Below, piece after piece: positions 47,075 to 60,964 of a stretch of DNA of 64,000 bases (position 1 is the first letter of the stretch; every line of letters starts with the position of its first letter). The notes beneath the pieces were generated by a model. It saw nothing but the letters and a program-made list of their open reading frames with translations. It was not told the origin of the DNA and did no database searches. The DNA is from Cardinalis cardinalis (lineage: Eukaryota > Chordata > Aves > Passeriformes > Cardinalidae). Where the stretch lies: the NCBI GenBank assembly GCA_014549065.1, contig JACDOX010000007.1, positions 8,365,500 through 8,429,499 of the forward strand. The letters run 5' to 3'. Made by a program: the position numbers and the translations under genes.

Positions 47075-50000
47075 CTTAAACTTATGTTTGACCTGGCTTA
47101 GACAGAAAACTCTAGTAAAATGCCTCTTTACTTAATGGACAGCTGTTGCTTCAAAATAGATTTTAAATTTATTTAAGCAATCCTATTTTCCTTATCTTTG
47201 GTGATTCTTGCCCCCCTTTTCCCTCAAGCACCTTAAGCACTGCTGACAGGTATGGAAGATCATGAGAAGTTTGGATCACACTTGGCTCTGTGTAGGTAGG
47301 AAGCCTCCCTTGTCNAAAACTGATGCTGGTCATGCGTTTGAGACTTTTTGGAATATATTAACATGTGTATCTCCCACACCATTTGGGATACAAGCACAAC
47401 ATATTTTCATGGACCTAATTAGAGAGGTGTGTAAACACTGGATTTAGGATAGGCCAGGTGCTTCATTTTGCTGAAGTCTCAAAGTGATTTGACTTTAGAT
47501 GTTTTATAATGCAATCATTAAAGGGTTGATGTCAGAAGTCTTTGTAGGAACAGGTAACAACAAAAGAGCTGGTGTTGTGTTTACAATATTCCCAACCTTT
47601 CAGAACATGGAGATGTTTTTATTAATTATTTTCACTTTCTGTTCATATAATAAAAATAGTTGAATAATCTTATTTTTTGATGTTTCCACAAAGTTTGAAA
47701 AGTGAATTAGGGAAAATACTAGATAACTGCTCTGTAAATAGTTAAGTATATTTTTTAGAAAACACTTTTCTTTTCATAATGTGATAACATTCCTATTAAA
47801 TCAACTTATTTATAGGGTAAGTGTCTTATGAAAGCATGCTAAGGACATACCAAATTAACATAGATGGTGTATATTTTTTTACACAAGATTTTTCATTTAT
47901 TTCCCATTTGAAGTAGAAAAATTTTTCAGCATTTTCATGCATTTTCATGTTCTTTCAACTGAAAGTGTATATACAATATACAGTGGAAATTGAATGCATA
48001 CTTTTAAGACTCTGACTTCTTCCTCTGAACCACCTAGACATGTTTCCCAAGTGTACATTTCATCAAATAAGAAAATCAACCAACCTGGATAATATAAATG
48101 TTGCCTAGAAGCACATGTTTACAGAAAGCAGCTACTATAATGAAGATCCTGATAGTGAAAGATAGTTATAATAGTTCCTTAAATATACCCTTTTTTTTTG
48201 TATTTCATTTTTTCTGCACACACATCCTTTTCTGTTTCATTTCATGTACGTACTTCAACTTGTTGAGCTCTTCAGACACTGAAATACGAGAAGAGATTAA
48301 AATTATTTAAGATTCAGACAGTAACCATACAGTAAGGTTTCACAGTTTCTTGTCCTAGAAATGAAATGTTAGCTGTCTCTTGTCGGTTAGTCTTTGATGT
48401 TTTACACACATACACAGAATAATAAAGATGTATTGATTGACTTCTGTAGAGGTTAACCTTAAGATTTGTTACACTGAGCAGTGAGCACTGACTTAGGCAA
48501 GCCACGGAAGGTGAATCAATCTCTTATTTTCATCAAAATACCAATACATTTCTAGATAGGCATAGAATTTACTTATAGACATATTTGGAGCTCAGTTTTG
48601 TAATTACTGAAAATCGACATATGAGACTATAACATATTCTTCTAAGGGTTTAAATAAAGGAAAAAATATTCACATGCACTAGTGAATGACTTGAAAATAA
48701 TGAATTCTGTTTCAAGGAAACAATATTTTTGTTTGATGGTTACCCAAAAATTTAGCTTTATGTCCTTTGGAAGAGAAAAAGGTGAAGCTTATCACAATAA
48801 TTTATAGTCTTTATATGTTCTTATGTTTTCTACTGAGGCATAAGGTTAGTCAGAAATAGACAAACAAGAAATATCTACATTAAATGACAATGGGCATAGT
48901 CTTTCTTAAAAAAAATCTTATTTAAAAAAAAATCATATATCTGGGTAAGAAATAAGTTAAACAACATTCTGAAAGTCATTCTAGGTCTAATAATTTAAAA
49001 AAACCAAAACACAAATCGGACTTCTCTATGCTTACTTTCATTCACCTCTATTTGTTTCAATCAGTTCATTCAATTTATAAAGGCAATCTTCTGCAACAAA
49101 GCCGATGGAATTGGAAGAAATTTAAAAGTTCTGATCATCTTTAGAAATATTAAACTTCATTTCTATATATAAGAGAAAGTCTTAGCATTTTAATAAAATT
49201 CAAAATCAGCTCTACAATTCCTTATGTCTCTGTTTTACCAAACCTTTCTTCTCCAGGAGTTATAATGGAGTCACAAGGAGTTATTAAAAATTCTGCCAGT
49301 GCAAGTCTGGAGTGGTTAGGCCCCTNGGTTAAGATCCTAGCTTAGAAACTCTCAAATCAGGGCAGAACTCCAATCAATTCTCCCATCTTCTTGGTGAGCA
49401 TGCGATAATCATGAAACAAATGGCTGCCGTTACAGCAGCGGCTAGGGAAGGAAGTGGATATATCACCTCCAGGTATGAAATTTTCACTTGAGGAATCTAG
49501 CAATCCATAAACTCTGTGAACACACCTCTCCTCTGGATCATCCTTACATCAGAGTATTTCTCCCTGGTCTCACTCTACTTGAGATCACTTCCAGTTACCT
49601 ACCACCATGTAGTGAGGAGGTACCAATCTGTCTTCACCACTCAAAGTCTCAGCCTGCAAAACGATAAAATTTGAGTGAGTGGAACTTCTTTATGAGGGCA
49701 AAATTGTCCTTTTGTACCTTCTTCTCACTTTTTATTATGTCATTAAGAGAAATATAAGTCCTGCTTAAACGTCAACTTCAAACAGCACCAAGCCTTGAAT
49801 ATTTCTAAACCTCTTGTGCTTCAGTTTTAGAGCAGAGAAATGACAAAGCATGGACTGGACTCTGAAGATCCTTACACCACTTTCTGGAGTATGCAGATAT
49901 ACCTGTTTGCCACAGACTTAATAATACAAAATTTTACCAATGTTTTTCGTTTCCCAGTATTGCTGAAGAATAGTCCAGAAGACTAAGGAGGAAAAAATCT

Positions 50001-53000
50001 TAAACTAAAAAACCTGAAGGCTGTTACTTGTTTCTTTTATTTGATCATCTACTTAAAATCAAAGAAGTAGGGGACGTAACTCATTTTCTTCTTTCAACAG
50101 AAAAGAGAGATTGGATAAGAGAAGGAAAACATTAGTGATCTTTCCCTTTGAATAGCGATCGTTCTACCCCCTTTATTTTTTCAACAGAGGTCCTGATAGG
50201 ATCTTCAACTCACAGTGCCTTGGCACAATCAGGATTTTATCAGGAAATTAGTATCTGTCCTTTTGGACTATGGCTACATATTTTGTTTTTTCTGGACTTG
50301 CTGACCCATGGGGTAACCAGAAAAAAATTTCATCCTTTGAGAGTTTCTTAGTTTTAAAAGTTTCCCACCTTTCAAGCTACATCCTNTGTAGCTTGAAAAC
50401 TGAAACCTCCAGCTTCCAAAAAAAAATTGAGATGGCCTGAATTAAAATAATTGTTTCATTTCTACATCAACCTCGAAATGCTTAATCATTTTGATATAGT
50501 GAATTAATGCAAATATCTCAAAAAATAATTGTTTTTGAAAAAGAGGTGTTTTTTTTATAATATGAATACTTTTGATAGATTCTAAAATGGGTTCAATTTA
50601 CGTTTATGCTAGCAAAGATGTGGTGACTGTTTTGACAAGATAACATTTCTAAAATGGAGGAAAAAATTAAAAAAAAATTAGGAGAAACACAAGTGATCTC
50701 TTGAGCAGAGGTACAATCTGCAAGCATGGTTGTGTTTGGGGCTTCTGTTGTCAGAGAAAGGTTAGAAGAATGGGGAGTGGGATGAAGACAGATAACATTT
50801 GGTTTGATGGGTTGCATCCCAAGATTCAGTATAAAGTTGTAGATGGCCAAAAATATTTATGAGTTCATGTTATTGCCTAACTTCACTACATTGTTCTGCA
50901 CTTCCCAAGATATTTTTTTCTCTTTTGTTTTGCATTTCCAGCTTCTTATTTCTCTCTATATATCTTCTTTCTTGTTCCCTTTGACTTCTGTCCTCTTATG
51001 CTAACTATTCTTGTCCTAGTTCAGTCTCCATTTATTCATCCATACTCAAATTTCCAATACAGTGCTTTATGAATTTCATTTTTAATAATAGAAAAAAAAT
51101 CTCAGCATCCACCCAGTGGAAATATTTGCACAAACACTACAAAGATAGTTCCAAAAAAAAAAAATCAAAGAAAAGTTCCAAAAGGAGATTCATTTGAAAT
51201 TTTATTTCTTGAGGGTCTTACTCCTGTGTATTGAAGGCTTTGAAGTTTCAACATTATTTGTTGTAGTACCATAGCTAGTGGGTGCAAGTATCCTGTTGGG
51301 TCCCAAGGAGAAAAGATTAACCTTTTCAACGTGAGCCTTAAACCCACCTGTGACTTACATTATCCTACAGGAAAAAAAAATAGTGTGTGATGTCATTGCT
51401 TTGGAAGTGATTCCTGGTAAAGCTGGGGGCACAGAGAAATTGCCTATTATTACTTGCTCTTAGACCCTGAAATCTTAGACCCTAGAACCACCTTCTAGTA
51501 CTCAGAAAAAAACATTCTACAATGCATATAGTAACACAGACGTACTTAATCACAAACTCATACATAGACTGTGTATTTAGGATTATTTGTAAGGTTTTTA
51601 CTATTGCCNAGATGAAAAAAATACTTCAGCATTGTAACAAAAACCCTGTTTAAATAGATATATCATTAGTTCCTAGATATAAATATCTAAAACATGTGGC
51701 CAGTATTTATTAAAGACATAGTATAATGTAATGACCTTACTGATAGACATAAATATCAGAGCAAAAATAAGGTGTTGTCTGTGCATCCATCCTATGTACA
51801 TTAAATGTAATGTTTTTCTGAGATTTTTATTAGATCTTGTGAGACCTTCAAGAAACAGTCAATGTAATCTGCAGTTCCTGAAGGTGTTTTAAGATTTTAC
51901 TGTCTCCAAATGCCCCTCTGCGCTTGCTTCTCCCTTCCTCTTCCTCCACCCCACTTTGCTCATGTCTCAGGAAAAGTTTACTTCAACCTTCGCTGACTAT
52001 AAACAGGTAAAACTGATGTGTGGTCAACAGTATTTTAGGGCCTGCAAGTTGTGGTAAATATTCAGCTTTTTTTTTTCCGGCATCTAAAAGAGTTGTTTTT
52101 CTATCTCTCCATGGCCATCTTAGTATCATTCATGCAAAGCAAGAACGACAGGGAAGATCCTAACATCCAGGATTTTCTTCTCTTCTTTGACAGGCAGTAA
52201 AGCTGTTCCTAAGTGCTGCCACTATTCACCCAGGGAAAGGAATCTTTTTCGACCTGCAGAACTGTCAAAAACGGACACATATGAATGAGCCCTGTATGGG
52301 CTGAGAACAGCAATATCAAAGCAGTATTATTTACACACCCCACCAGAAAACACTGGTCCTGGGCTCCCCTTGCCCTTGTCTCCTGCTTAGTTTAACCCCA
52401 GGCCACACAGCATGGCTTACTAATTGTGGAATGCTGTTTTGAATACAGAGTTCAAATAGCAAATTTAAACTGCAGATTTAATCTTCCGAGAACTGTTGAG
52501 ATGTGTGTAATTTTCTTCCACAAAAGCTGAACAAAGGGAGGGTATAACATTATGATTGTGTAAATCTTCTTTCAACACCACCATTGTACAAAGTGTAGAC
52601 TCAGTGATTGAATAGCAACAAACAAAAGTCTCTCTTCAATTAAACTTCTGTGACTCACACACAGAAGGCTTCATCTAACATATCNACTATAATTAGATTC
52701 CTCCTTTAAGGTAAAGTGCTTTTGTTTTAAAACACGTTTGTAATAATGCCTGAAAAAACCAACATGATAAAGATCAGATATCTATTTTGTTCTGATTCAT
52801 TCCTTTAAAGANAAGTCAGAATTTTACACTGGAGTGGTTTAAATCTAGCTGTGGAATTATACAAAGAAAAAAGTCTAATAAAAAATAGCATGGATTCTTT
52901 TCTGATATCCCATGGATATCCATCACAATTCAGTGCCTATAATCAATTCATACATAGTAGGTAAATGACAGTCCATAAGTTAAAAAGTATTTCAGCAATA

Positions 53001-53790
53001 GTAGCTAGGGGGGAAAAGTCAGTATATTTCTACTTTCAGCAATTGTGCAAATTTAGTGGAAGCCTAAAATAACTTTCAGATGAGAAGCAGGCATATTTTA
53101 TAGTAAGAAAACTTGTAAAATATTCATTGTGCAGCAACATTCAAAGGCAGTAGGTCATCAGTATTCATTGTTCACTATTAAATATAATGAATATAGCTAT
53201 TCTGTGACAGAAACACTAACCTACTGCATAAAAAACATAGTGTGGGATGTTATCCTTGGGGCCTTAATGTACCACATTCTTTNATATATTGGCATGCAAA
53301 TCTTCTTCACAGAGGCAGTCCAGAAATTCTCCAGTTTTAAGAGCTGTTCCATTAAAATTGTGTAGGTGAGTCAGATTTTCCCTCNCATGAAGAGATAAGG
53401 GAGCAAAGTGATGTGTGCTCTCCATAATACAGGAGAAGTATTTTATAGAACATGGTACACCTTTTGTATACAGCTTTTATACCTGTACCATATACCTGTA
53501 AACTTTTCCTTCATCCATTGCTCCAAGCAGCCCCAAGAGTCTCAGTGGAAGACTGAGGATATGGTCCAATAGGTTTGTGTAAGTCTTGTGTTTATGTGGC
53601 AATGCTGCAAGATTTATACCCATGGACTGAAAAGATAGAGAACGGGCTGATCTCAAACATATGCAAATAAAAATTGAATAATCTGGTGTATTTTTGATAT
53701 ACATATGTGATAGTGGGGAAGTTTGCACCTGTATAACAAAATGAAGCTAATGTTATATGGATTTTTTAATTGCCTTTTATTTATTTAATT
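47075..53790. other. Long unassigned AT-rich region
   Basis: About 6.7 kb without a recognised repeat or exon. Small hairpin at 50370-50398. The stretch 51880-52680 is N-free and contains several homeobox- and SOX-like words, but that is expected by chance in AT-rich DNA. Frames here do not exceed about 85 codons. Confidence 0.5.
50370..50398. other. Small perfect hairpin
   Basis: 'tttcaagctaca' (50370-50381) and 'tgtagcttgaaa' (50387-50398) are exact reverse complements around the 5-base loop 'tcctn'. No T-run or gene end nearby gives it a role. Confidence 0.8.
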
Positions 53791-53797
53791 AGTTAAT

Positions 53798-53908
53798 GAC
53801 ACTTGGGAATATGGTTTAGGGATGGTTGGGGTGATGCTAGATTGACAGTTGGACTACAGGATCTTAGAGGTCCCTTCCAACCTTGATGTTTCAGTGAGTC
53901 TGTGTTTC
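53798..53908 (+). mobile_element. CR1 LINE, short 3' end
   Basis: 'cacttgggaatatggtttag', 'gatggttggggtgatgctag', 'acagttggactacaggatct' and 'tagaggtcccttccaacctt' followed by 'gatgtttcagtgagtctgtg' are the last ~110 bases of a CR1 copy on the plus strand, in the subfamily with the 'ggacatggtttag' phrase. Confidence 0.9.
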
Positions 53909-53914
53909 AATATC

Positions 53915-55415
53915 ACTGTGAATTAATGATATTTACATTTTTTAGAAGTGAACTGGAAAGATAATGGCTTTGTTTTCAATTTGATGCCTGAACTTGAGGG
54001 TGTAAGAGGAGTAGAGATCAGGGACTGGTTCAAATCCAGTAAAGGCTTTTTTAAGGCAGAATTATTGGATTCTGGCCTCCATAAGAATGGTCTAGAATGC
54101 CTTTGTCTCCTAGGTGAAAAAACAATGACTCAAAGCTCCTCCTGGCTTGCTTCTTTCCAAGAAACAGAGAGGGGACTTTCCTGTCTCCAATGCTGAAATA
54201 CTAGCCTAACATTGCAGCATATCCTAAGGCACAGTAGGGCATAACAAGCCTCCTATTGCCATGGATGGCGAAAGATCTGAGAAGAATCAGATGGTGGAGA
54301 TCTTGTCTCATAATTGTGGGCAAGGAAAGCCCCCTTTCTGTTCTTAATTTTAGCTGGTTTTATTGAATTGTAGGTGCCAAAATATTTTCAGGGTTCTGCA
54401 GGTGTAACTGGTCTGCTTTCTCCATTGCCAGTGCCACTCAGCTCCCTTGTAGCCTTTCCAGTCTTCTCTACAACCGGGAGTGGGATCCACCTAGGAAGAC
54501 ACACATTCATTTGTCTTGTTCCTCCCTCTGTGGAAAAGTTTGGGCTAAATATAACCTTTCCCATCTACAACTCAACACTGCTATTATATATGACAATTTT
54601 CATCCAAGAGAATTAAGTACTGTGTCTGCAAAGGTTATCTCTTTTGTTCTGCATAGAGGGACTACACAATAAAAACAGTCTTCTTTTCAAAGGAGACCAC
54701 ACGGGTGTCCCTCATGCTTGTTTTATTTTTTTGGTCACATAGTCACTGTCACCACAGGTGGCACAAATGATTTCTCTTTTCTTTTACACTGGCTGGTTTT
54801 GGAATCTGTCTGCAAGTGTCTTCTGCAGTATTTAAATGATGCTGTCTTTCCAGAAGCTCTTTTCAAACCCTGTTCCCCCTTACTGATTTATAGGTCATGC
54901 TCTGATGTGCAGAGCTCCAAATGAAATGGAGTTCAACCAGTAGTAGATCAAGGTGTGCTACAGCTAGACAATAAGCATTTTATTATTTAGTTGTTTATTT
55001 TGCTCTTCTTTTATTTGTGAAAGGGTATGTTAGAATAAAAGCCATAGCAATTAGTGTGCAATTGTTATGTTGGTAAGTTTTGGGTTAATAATTTCCTTTT
55101 TCCTGTATCATTGTAAAATGTTTACTGTTCCCATTCTATTGCTGTTTATGAAGCTTCTGGCAGCCCTAGCTATGTACTTAAAATAGAATAAAATATTTAT
55201 TTTTAAAATTCATTTTCTTCTTTCATCTCTGAAGAGGAAAAAAAAAGGAATTAAAGACCTTTCTTATTTAAAGTCTCATTGAGATAAAATGATAGTTTAT
55301 TCCAATGAGGGAACGTATTCTGTAGAAGAAAATTGAAAAGCAATTGGTGCTATTTTATTTACAGAGTTCCAACAACATTATTCCTCTTAGTCCTTGAGGA
55401 AGTAATATACTCTCA
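53915..55415. other. Unassigned noncoding sequence
   Basis: No recognised repeat. Frames of 82, 80 and 68 codons occur at 53948-54196, 54374-54616 and 54718-54924 on the plus strand but show no shared domain or splice signals. I considered them as exons and did not accept them. Confidence 0.45.
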
Positions 55416-55419
55416 CCCT

Positions 55420-56290
55420 TAAAACGCTGTAAGTAGTCGATAATCCATTATTACAGTAAGCCGTACACTCTCACAGTAATTATCTAATAACCCCTTATAA
55501 AAGACCGTAGCTTCCTAATCTGTTTATAATTATCATTTCAATGATCCTGTGCATTAATNTCTGACCTTCAGCAACTCTGACCTGATCTTAATTAGCTGTA
55601 ATATCAAATCATCACTATATAAGAAACTAGCCATGACCAAATGAATGAACCCCAGGTACAGCTAATTTCTGGAGCAATTATCTTTTCATGTAGGGAGATT
55701 TAAATGATTATCTGCACAATTTCACACAGTTTTATGTAATTCTGCGACATTATAAATTCTGTTTTAAATCATATTTCAAAGGCATGGCTGTGCAGACTGA
55801 CTTCATATAGTACACTAAGCTATCAGGATTGTATATCATACTACCAGTGTATAGGAGTAGATGATTTTTTGTGTCATTATTTTCAATTATGCAAAGTATA
55901 TTTCACAAAGTGATAAATTGTAGCTGAAATATATAAATATGTGCCAAGGTAGTCTAGGGGCTAGTGACATCCAGTATAAATTGTATGTCATTTTAAAGTA
56001 ATGTTACATTATATTAAAATACTGTAGGTAATTGATAATACCATATGTGTTAAAGCAAGATTAGAAAATTCTAAAATGTATATTGGTAATATACATGCAA
56101 TATTTACAATGCATTTGAAGCTGAGTATCATTTATCACATTTAAAAAGCTACTGTATAAAAAATGAGAATACCACAGAAAATACTTGAAGCTGCTGTTTA
56201 ACACATAATTATGCAGTACTAAGGGCATAGGACTATTTAATGTGTTATTAAAATACCCGGGCTTCTGATTTATAGTTTAATCTGAGTGGA
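55420..56290. promoter_or_regulatory. Candidate conserved noncoding element
   Basis: Repeat-free AT-rich stretch with many homeodomain-type words in a few hundred bases ('cttaattagctgtaat', 'cagctaatt', 'gcaattatc', 'cagtaattatc', 'gcattaat'). It has the look of vertebrate developmental enhancers, but AT-richness inflates such counts. Only alignment to other vertebrates can show real conservation. Confidence 0.3.
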
Positions 56291-56294
56291 ACAT

Positions 56295-59200
56295 AACACA
56301 AACCTTCATCCCACCCCAGCTATTTACCTCTCACTTTTCTACACTTACACAAACACACATACACCAGCAGGAAAATTCAGTCCTACAGATAAACCAAGTA
56401 ATTTAGGACACAGAAGACAGTTCTACAAGCAGTACAAGAGTATGCCACATTAGTGCATTTTTGAATAACACAGCCTTGCAAAAACCCAGTAAGTATTTGT
56501 TCTATGTTTTTTAGAGACACATTTTTTGCCAGTTTGGAGAGAAGAAAAAAAAAAAGAAAAGAAACTATAGAACAGACTTTTATTTCAAAAAACGCAAGCC
56601 AGTTGGATGAAGGATTTCAACAATCATATTATTTGCTGCCCTTTCCTAACACAATTTGTCAAAGTTTACCATGGAACCTTCTTTCTCAGAGTTCTTTCAA
56701 ATGCTAACATTTCCTACCTATAAGCCAAAACATTTGTCCTACAGCAATCAGATGAAGATAACAGCCTGATGAGGGTGATTGATTTGAAAGGTAATTTGAA
56801 TGGAAGATGTTGTGTACATCCTCTTAGTGATGCCACAGTGACAGCTCAGACAACCTTTCTGTGATATATCACCCAGGAAAACGAAAAAGAGTAAATTTAA
56901 CAAGTGGCATTGCCTTCTTATCACATATTTTCTTTTCTTCTAATTTAGTAACTTCATTCTATATTGTGTCTAGTTATTTATTAATATGAAAGATAGTGAG
57001 CAGATGTCTTGTCTTACCTTTTATTTAAGTCAAACCTTCAGCAAGTTATGTATAAATCAGAAAATTAACATCCACAAGCTAAATGAACTAAGAAAATAAT
57101 TCTTAGAAATTATCAAAAATGGAGGCAAGGAAATCATAGCCTTCTTTCAGATGAAATGGAACCATCTGTTATCCTCTTTACAGGACCATTCCTTTTCTTT
57201 TTCACTTCCTTTCCATATACACATATATTTAATTCCTCCGATATACTTAAAATCAGCCATGCACTTTATGGCAAGTCCTGGCAATTTTCTTCTTCACACT
57301 TCCAGCATAATATCTGTAGAGGAAAAAATTGTCGGTGCTTATATCAAACACTGGATAGTTTAAATCATTATATAAACTTCAGCCATTTTACAGGTTGAGG
57401 TTTTGCAAATCTACAATGAATTATTTTTATAGAAAATTAAGTATTCACTTTAAAATTGATGGTATATACATGTCCTTGAAATATTATCGTCTTGCTCTAA
57501 AATTCTTTTCTGTGTTAGATCTTCTGTCCTGCATTTCGTTTTCATATCTTACAGTTGAGATGCACACATGGACACTTCAGGAGGCTTAAAATCAAAATCA
57601 AATTACTCTTTTCTTCAAAAGAAAATAAGTCTACATTTTAATCAAAGACATTTTAGGAGAATACAGATTTCCTTCTTTTTCACCTTAGATAATTTTAGTG
57701 TGAAATCTTGTTTTTTACCCCTGTACATTTCCCTTTAAAAAGTAATTCAGTCGAAGCTTATATGAATTTTATGACATTTACTCATGGATTTTATAAGACA
57801 GAATGTGAGCAAGTGCNCCATCTAATCAGCAAAAGCTGAAAACATTAAATTTGTGTAGGAGAAAAAGGCATCCAGGCTTTTCTGTATGGATTACCTATAC
57901 TTTGGAAGAGAAGTAATATCTGGAAACTCGACTTTCTTCCACAAACCCACCCACATACAGACAAGCCTTTCATCTCCTTCTTCTGGAGAATATCAAGCCA
58001 GAGGGAGCTAGGTTTTCGATCTTAATTACATTACAATATTTCTCAAGTCTGATATATCTCATATGAAGCCCAGTGCTACACATTATTNACTCTTCTGGCA
58101 TATTAACCTAAGTATTTATTAATATGTTTGTCAGAAAACTAGTATATGAGAGAGGATGATAAAGTATTGTTAGAGATGAACAAATAAACAGAAATAAGCC
58201 GGAAAATAATGAGACAGATCTTGCATAAGTCAAAAAAATCTCATTGGTTCTTAGAGTTACTTAGCTTGGAAGCAGTTTGAAGGAGGGATCACACCTTTTT
58301 CCCTGTTTACTCAGTGCCTGGTATAACAGAAATTCAGACAGTGATGACAGGTCACAAAGTCTACTGTAGAAATATAAAACATCCAATTTGCATTACAAAT
58401 GAGTGATATAATGGGTTAACGAAACTGATCTTTGGTTTCAGCAAAATGCTAAGGACCTTGTAATGGTGACCTATAGGTATGTACAANGCAAAACATTTGG
58501 AAGTGTCTAGAAAATATACATAGAGGGGAAGGAACTTAGTTCTGACAAAAATTTCTCTCATGAAATTATGTTTTTTGGAGTTATTGAAAGGTGGCTCCAT
58601 AGGAAACATTTGCCATAGCTCATTCTCAATAATGGCAAGTCTGCCTCAATTAATATAAATGTTTCCTAGAATAGTGAATAAATGGTCTGTATACTGGACA
58701 CATGCCTGGTACTAGACTGAGTGTGGGTCTGACTCATTAAAGTTTAGGTCTAGTATCAGTCAAGCACGTGGTTTAAAGTGCTCCCAGCAGCGAGGATGTC
58801 TGTGGTTTCAGGGTTCATTTCTCTACTTGCAGTTCTTTGTCTAGAGGCAGAGGAGGAAATTTAACTTCATGAAGGGACTTTTCCAAGAGTGCAGAAGGTA
58901 TGGAAAAGGTTTTCATAGCAGCTTCAGGCAGTCCTTGAACAGTGGGGATTATTCCCTATTAGAACTTTTTTTTTTTTTAGTGAAACAATGCTGAAGGAAT
59001 ATATTTGCCTGTAGACATAGAAAGGAAACAGACATCTGAGTTTTACTGGGTTTGTATTGCTACTTTTGCTTTTGTTTTTTAAATTACTTAACAAGGTCTG
59101 TCATGCCTCAGAAATTAAACTCAGGTGAGCTTGTCTCAAAACTGTGGAAAACAGTTTTTGAAATATCTTAACATTGTTTTTAGGTATTTCCCCAAAGGCT

Positions 59201-60715
59201 TCATCCTTCCTTTTGAATTGAGGTTTTACTGAGATGAAAAGAAATTCTCTCTCATTGATCCCCATAGGAAAGGCATTTGTCTTTGAACTCTATTTTTAGA
59301 CATGTTTTCACACATATTTACACTTGGGGGGATATGGATAAATGTAGTTTTGTTTAAAATTAATATGTTTTTGTTTACTTTATAGGCAGGTAGAGTTCTG
59401 ATTTTGTACATGAACTCAGCTAACATATACACCTCCTGAGAGCCAANGTTTCCTTTGAAGAATTTCTTTCTTACCTGCATGCTCCACCCTGCTGAGCTAA
59501 GTGTGGCAGATAGGGAAGAAAGTTTCCCATATCTTATTATTACACCTCAGAGATATAATTTAAAATAAGGCTCCTGAAGTTGCTGTGAGCTGTGCTAAAT
59601 TCAATTTTTCATTCATTTTACATCTGTCAACCACTAACTTTGTAGAATAACCCTTAGACTTTTACAATGGGACAATGTAAAAGGTTTTGACCAACTTCTA
59701 TGAATCATCTTCATAGATTTAAGATTCAGTGTAAGTTTTTATCCAATTCTGAAAGCTCATTAGCTGCATACCATAGCTACTGTTTGAATTAAAAAGGCTA
59801 TACCATTTTGTGACCCCCTGTTTCATACTGCGCTGATAGAAAAGTGAACCAGGCTATAAATTTTTAAGCTTTACTTGTTGAACAGCAGGACTGAACTTTC
59901 ATACCTAAGACTTATCTGTAAAGGAAAGGCAAAGTTTATCATAAGATCTGAATATGCCAGGAATACCAGCAATTTCCTCAGTGGAATCCTTTTGCTTTGA
60001 TAGGAGGTCTTTCCGGGAGGTAGTTACCTTCATGTGCACAGCCTACTGTTAGATTCCTCATCATTTCAGGATACATTTACATGGAAAACTTCTTTTGTAA
60101 TATGCTACAGGTGTGAATTCAATGCATCCTTTCTAGTCAGGAGTAATTTGCCATGTCAGCAATATTAAGAAAATGTGAGATGAAAGTAATCAAAGAGATC
60201 CTTGCANACTGTAAGATCCACATGGAAGTCATCTACTGTGTGATTCAGATGCCTTTTACTATGTACAAATGAGCTTTCATGGTACACAGGTTTCATACAC
60301 TAACAAGAAGTATTTGTTTGTGGCCTCTGCCATTACGTTTATGCACATAAACACACAGAATCCCAGAGTTTTGTGATAAAGNCCAGAATGTGTAAATTAA
60401 TCCAGGAAAGTAGCTACACTAAATCCTGGTTTTCACTGAAAAGTTATTCTTCTTAGTGAAGCAAGGAGAGAGGAAATGATTTTTAGGGCATCCAGCTCAT
60501 TTCTGCTGCACTGGTTACTCTATGGTAATTAAAATCCTTCTTACTATTTCCTAATCTTTTTCATGGCCCTGCAGTTCCTTGACCACAACTTTATTTAAGC
60601 TTATGTAATTCATCACTCTTTGTGTTTCTGGTAATCTGTCTTCTGCCCTTCCATTCTTCTGCTGCACCCATGGCTAGCAGCAGTCCATTTCATATCCTAT
60701 TACACCTTATTTTTT
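56295..60715. other. Unassigned AT-rich noncoding sequence
   Basis: About 4.4 kb with nothing recognised beyond homopolymer runs (T13 at 58966-58978) and a small 8-bp-arm hairpin near 59659-59683. Frames of 60-84 codons are scattered on both strands. Confidence 0.5.
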
Positions 60716-60724
60716 CAAGGCAAG

Positions 60725-60960
60725 AAGCCCCATTTCTTTAACTCTTCATCAGTTGTGCTTTCCATTCTCCCAATTACTGTAGCAGTCTTCTATATTTTAT
60801 TGGTATAATTCATCTTCAAAATGGAGAATTGGTATAATATATTGTATCCNGCAATAGCTTGTCTGATACATCAAAAGATTATATTTGTACAGAAAAAAAA
60901 TCAATAGTTCAAATNTAAATTGCTATCCCATTTCTGCTTTTTCTATCTTTGAGATCATNT
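60725..60960 (-). mobile_element. Ancient CR1-like fragment
   Basis: On the plus strand, 'aagccccatttctttaactc', then 'cttctatattttattggtat' and 'tggtataatatattgtatcc' follow the complement of the 3'-region block of old CR1 (leader resembling 'ctcttctctgaattctctcc' and 'gaactggacacagtatt'). Strong decay leaves the call uncertain. Confidence 0.4.
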
Positions 60961-60964
60961 GATT

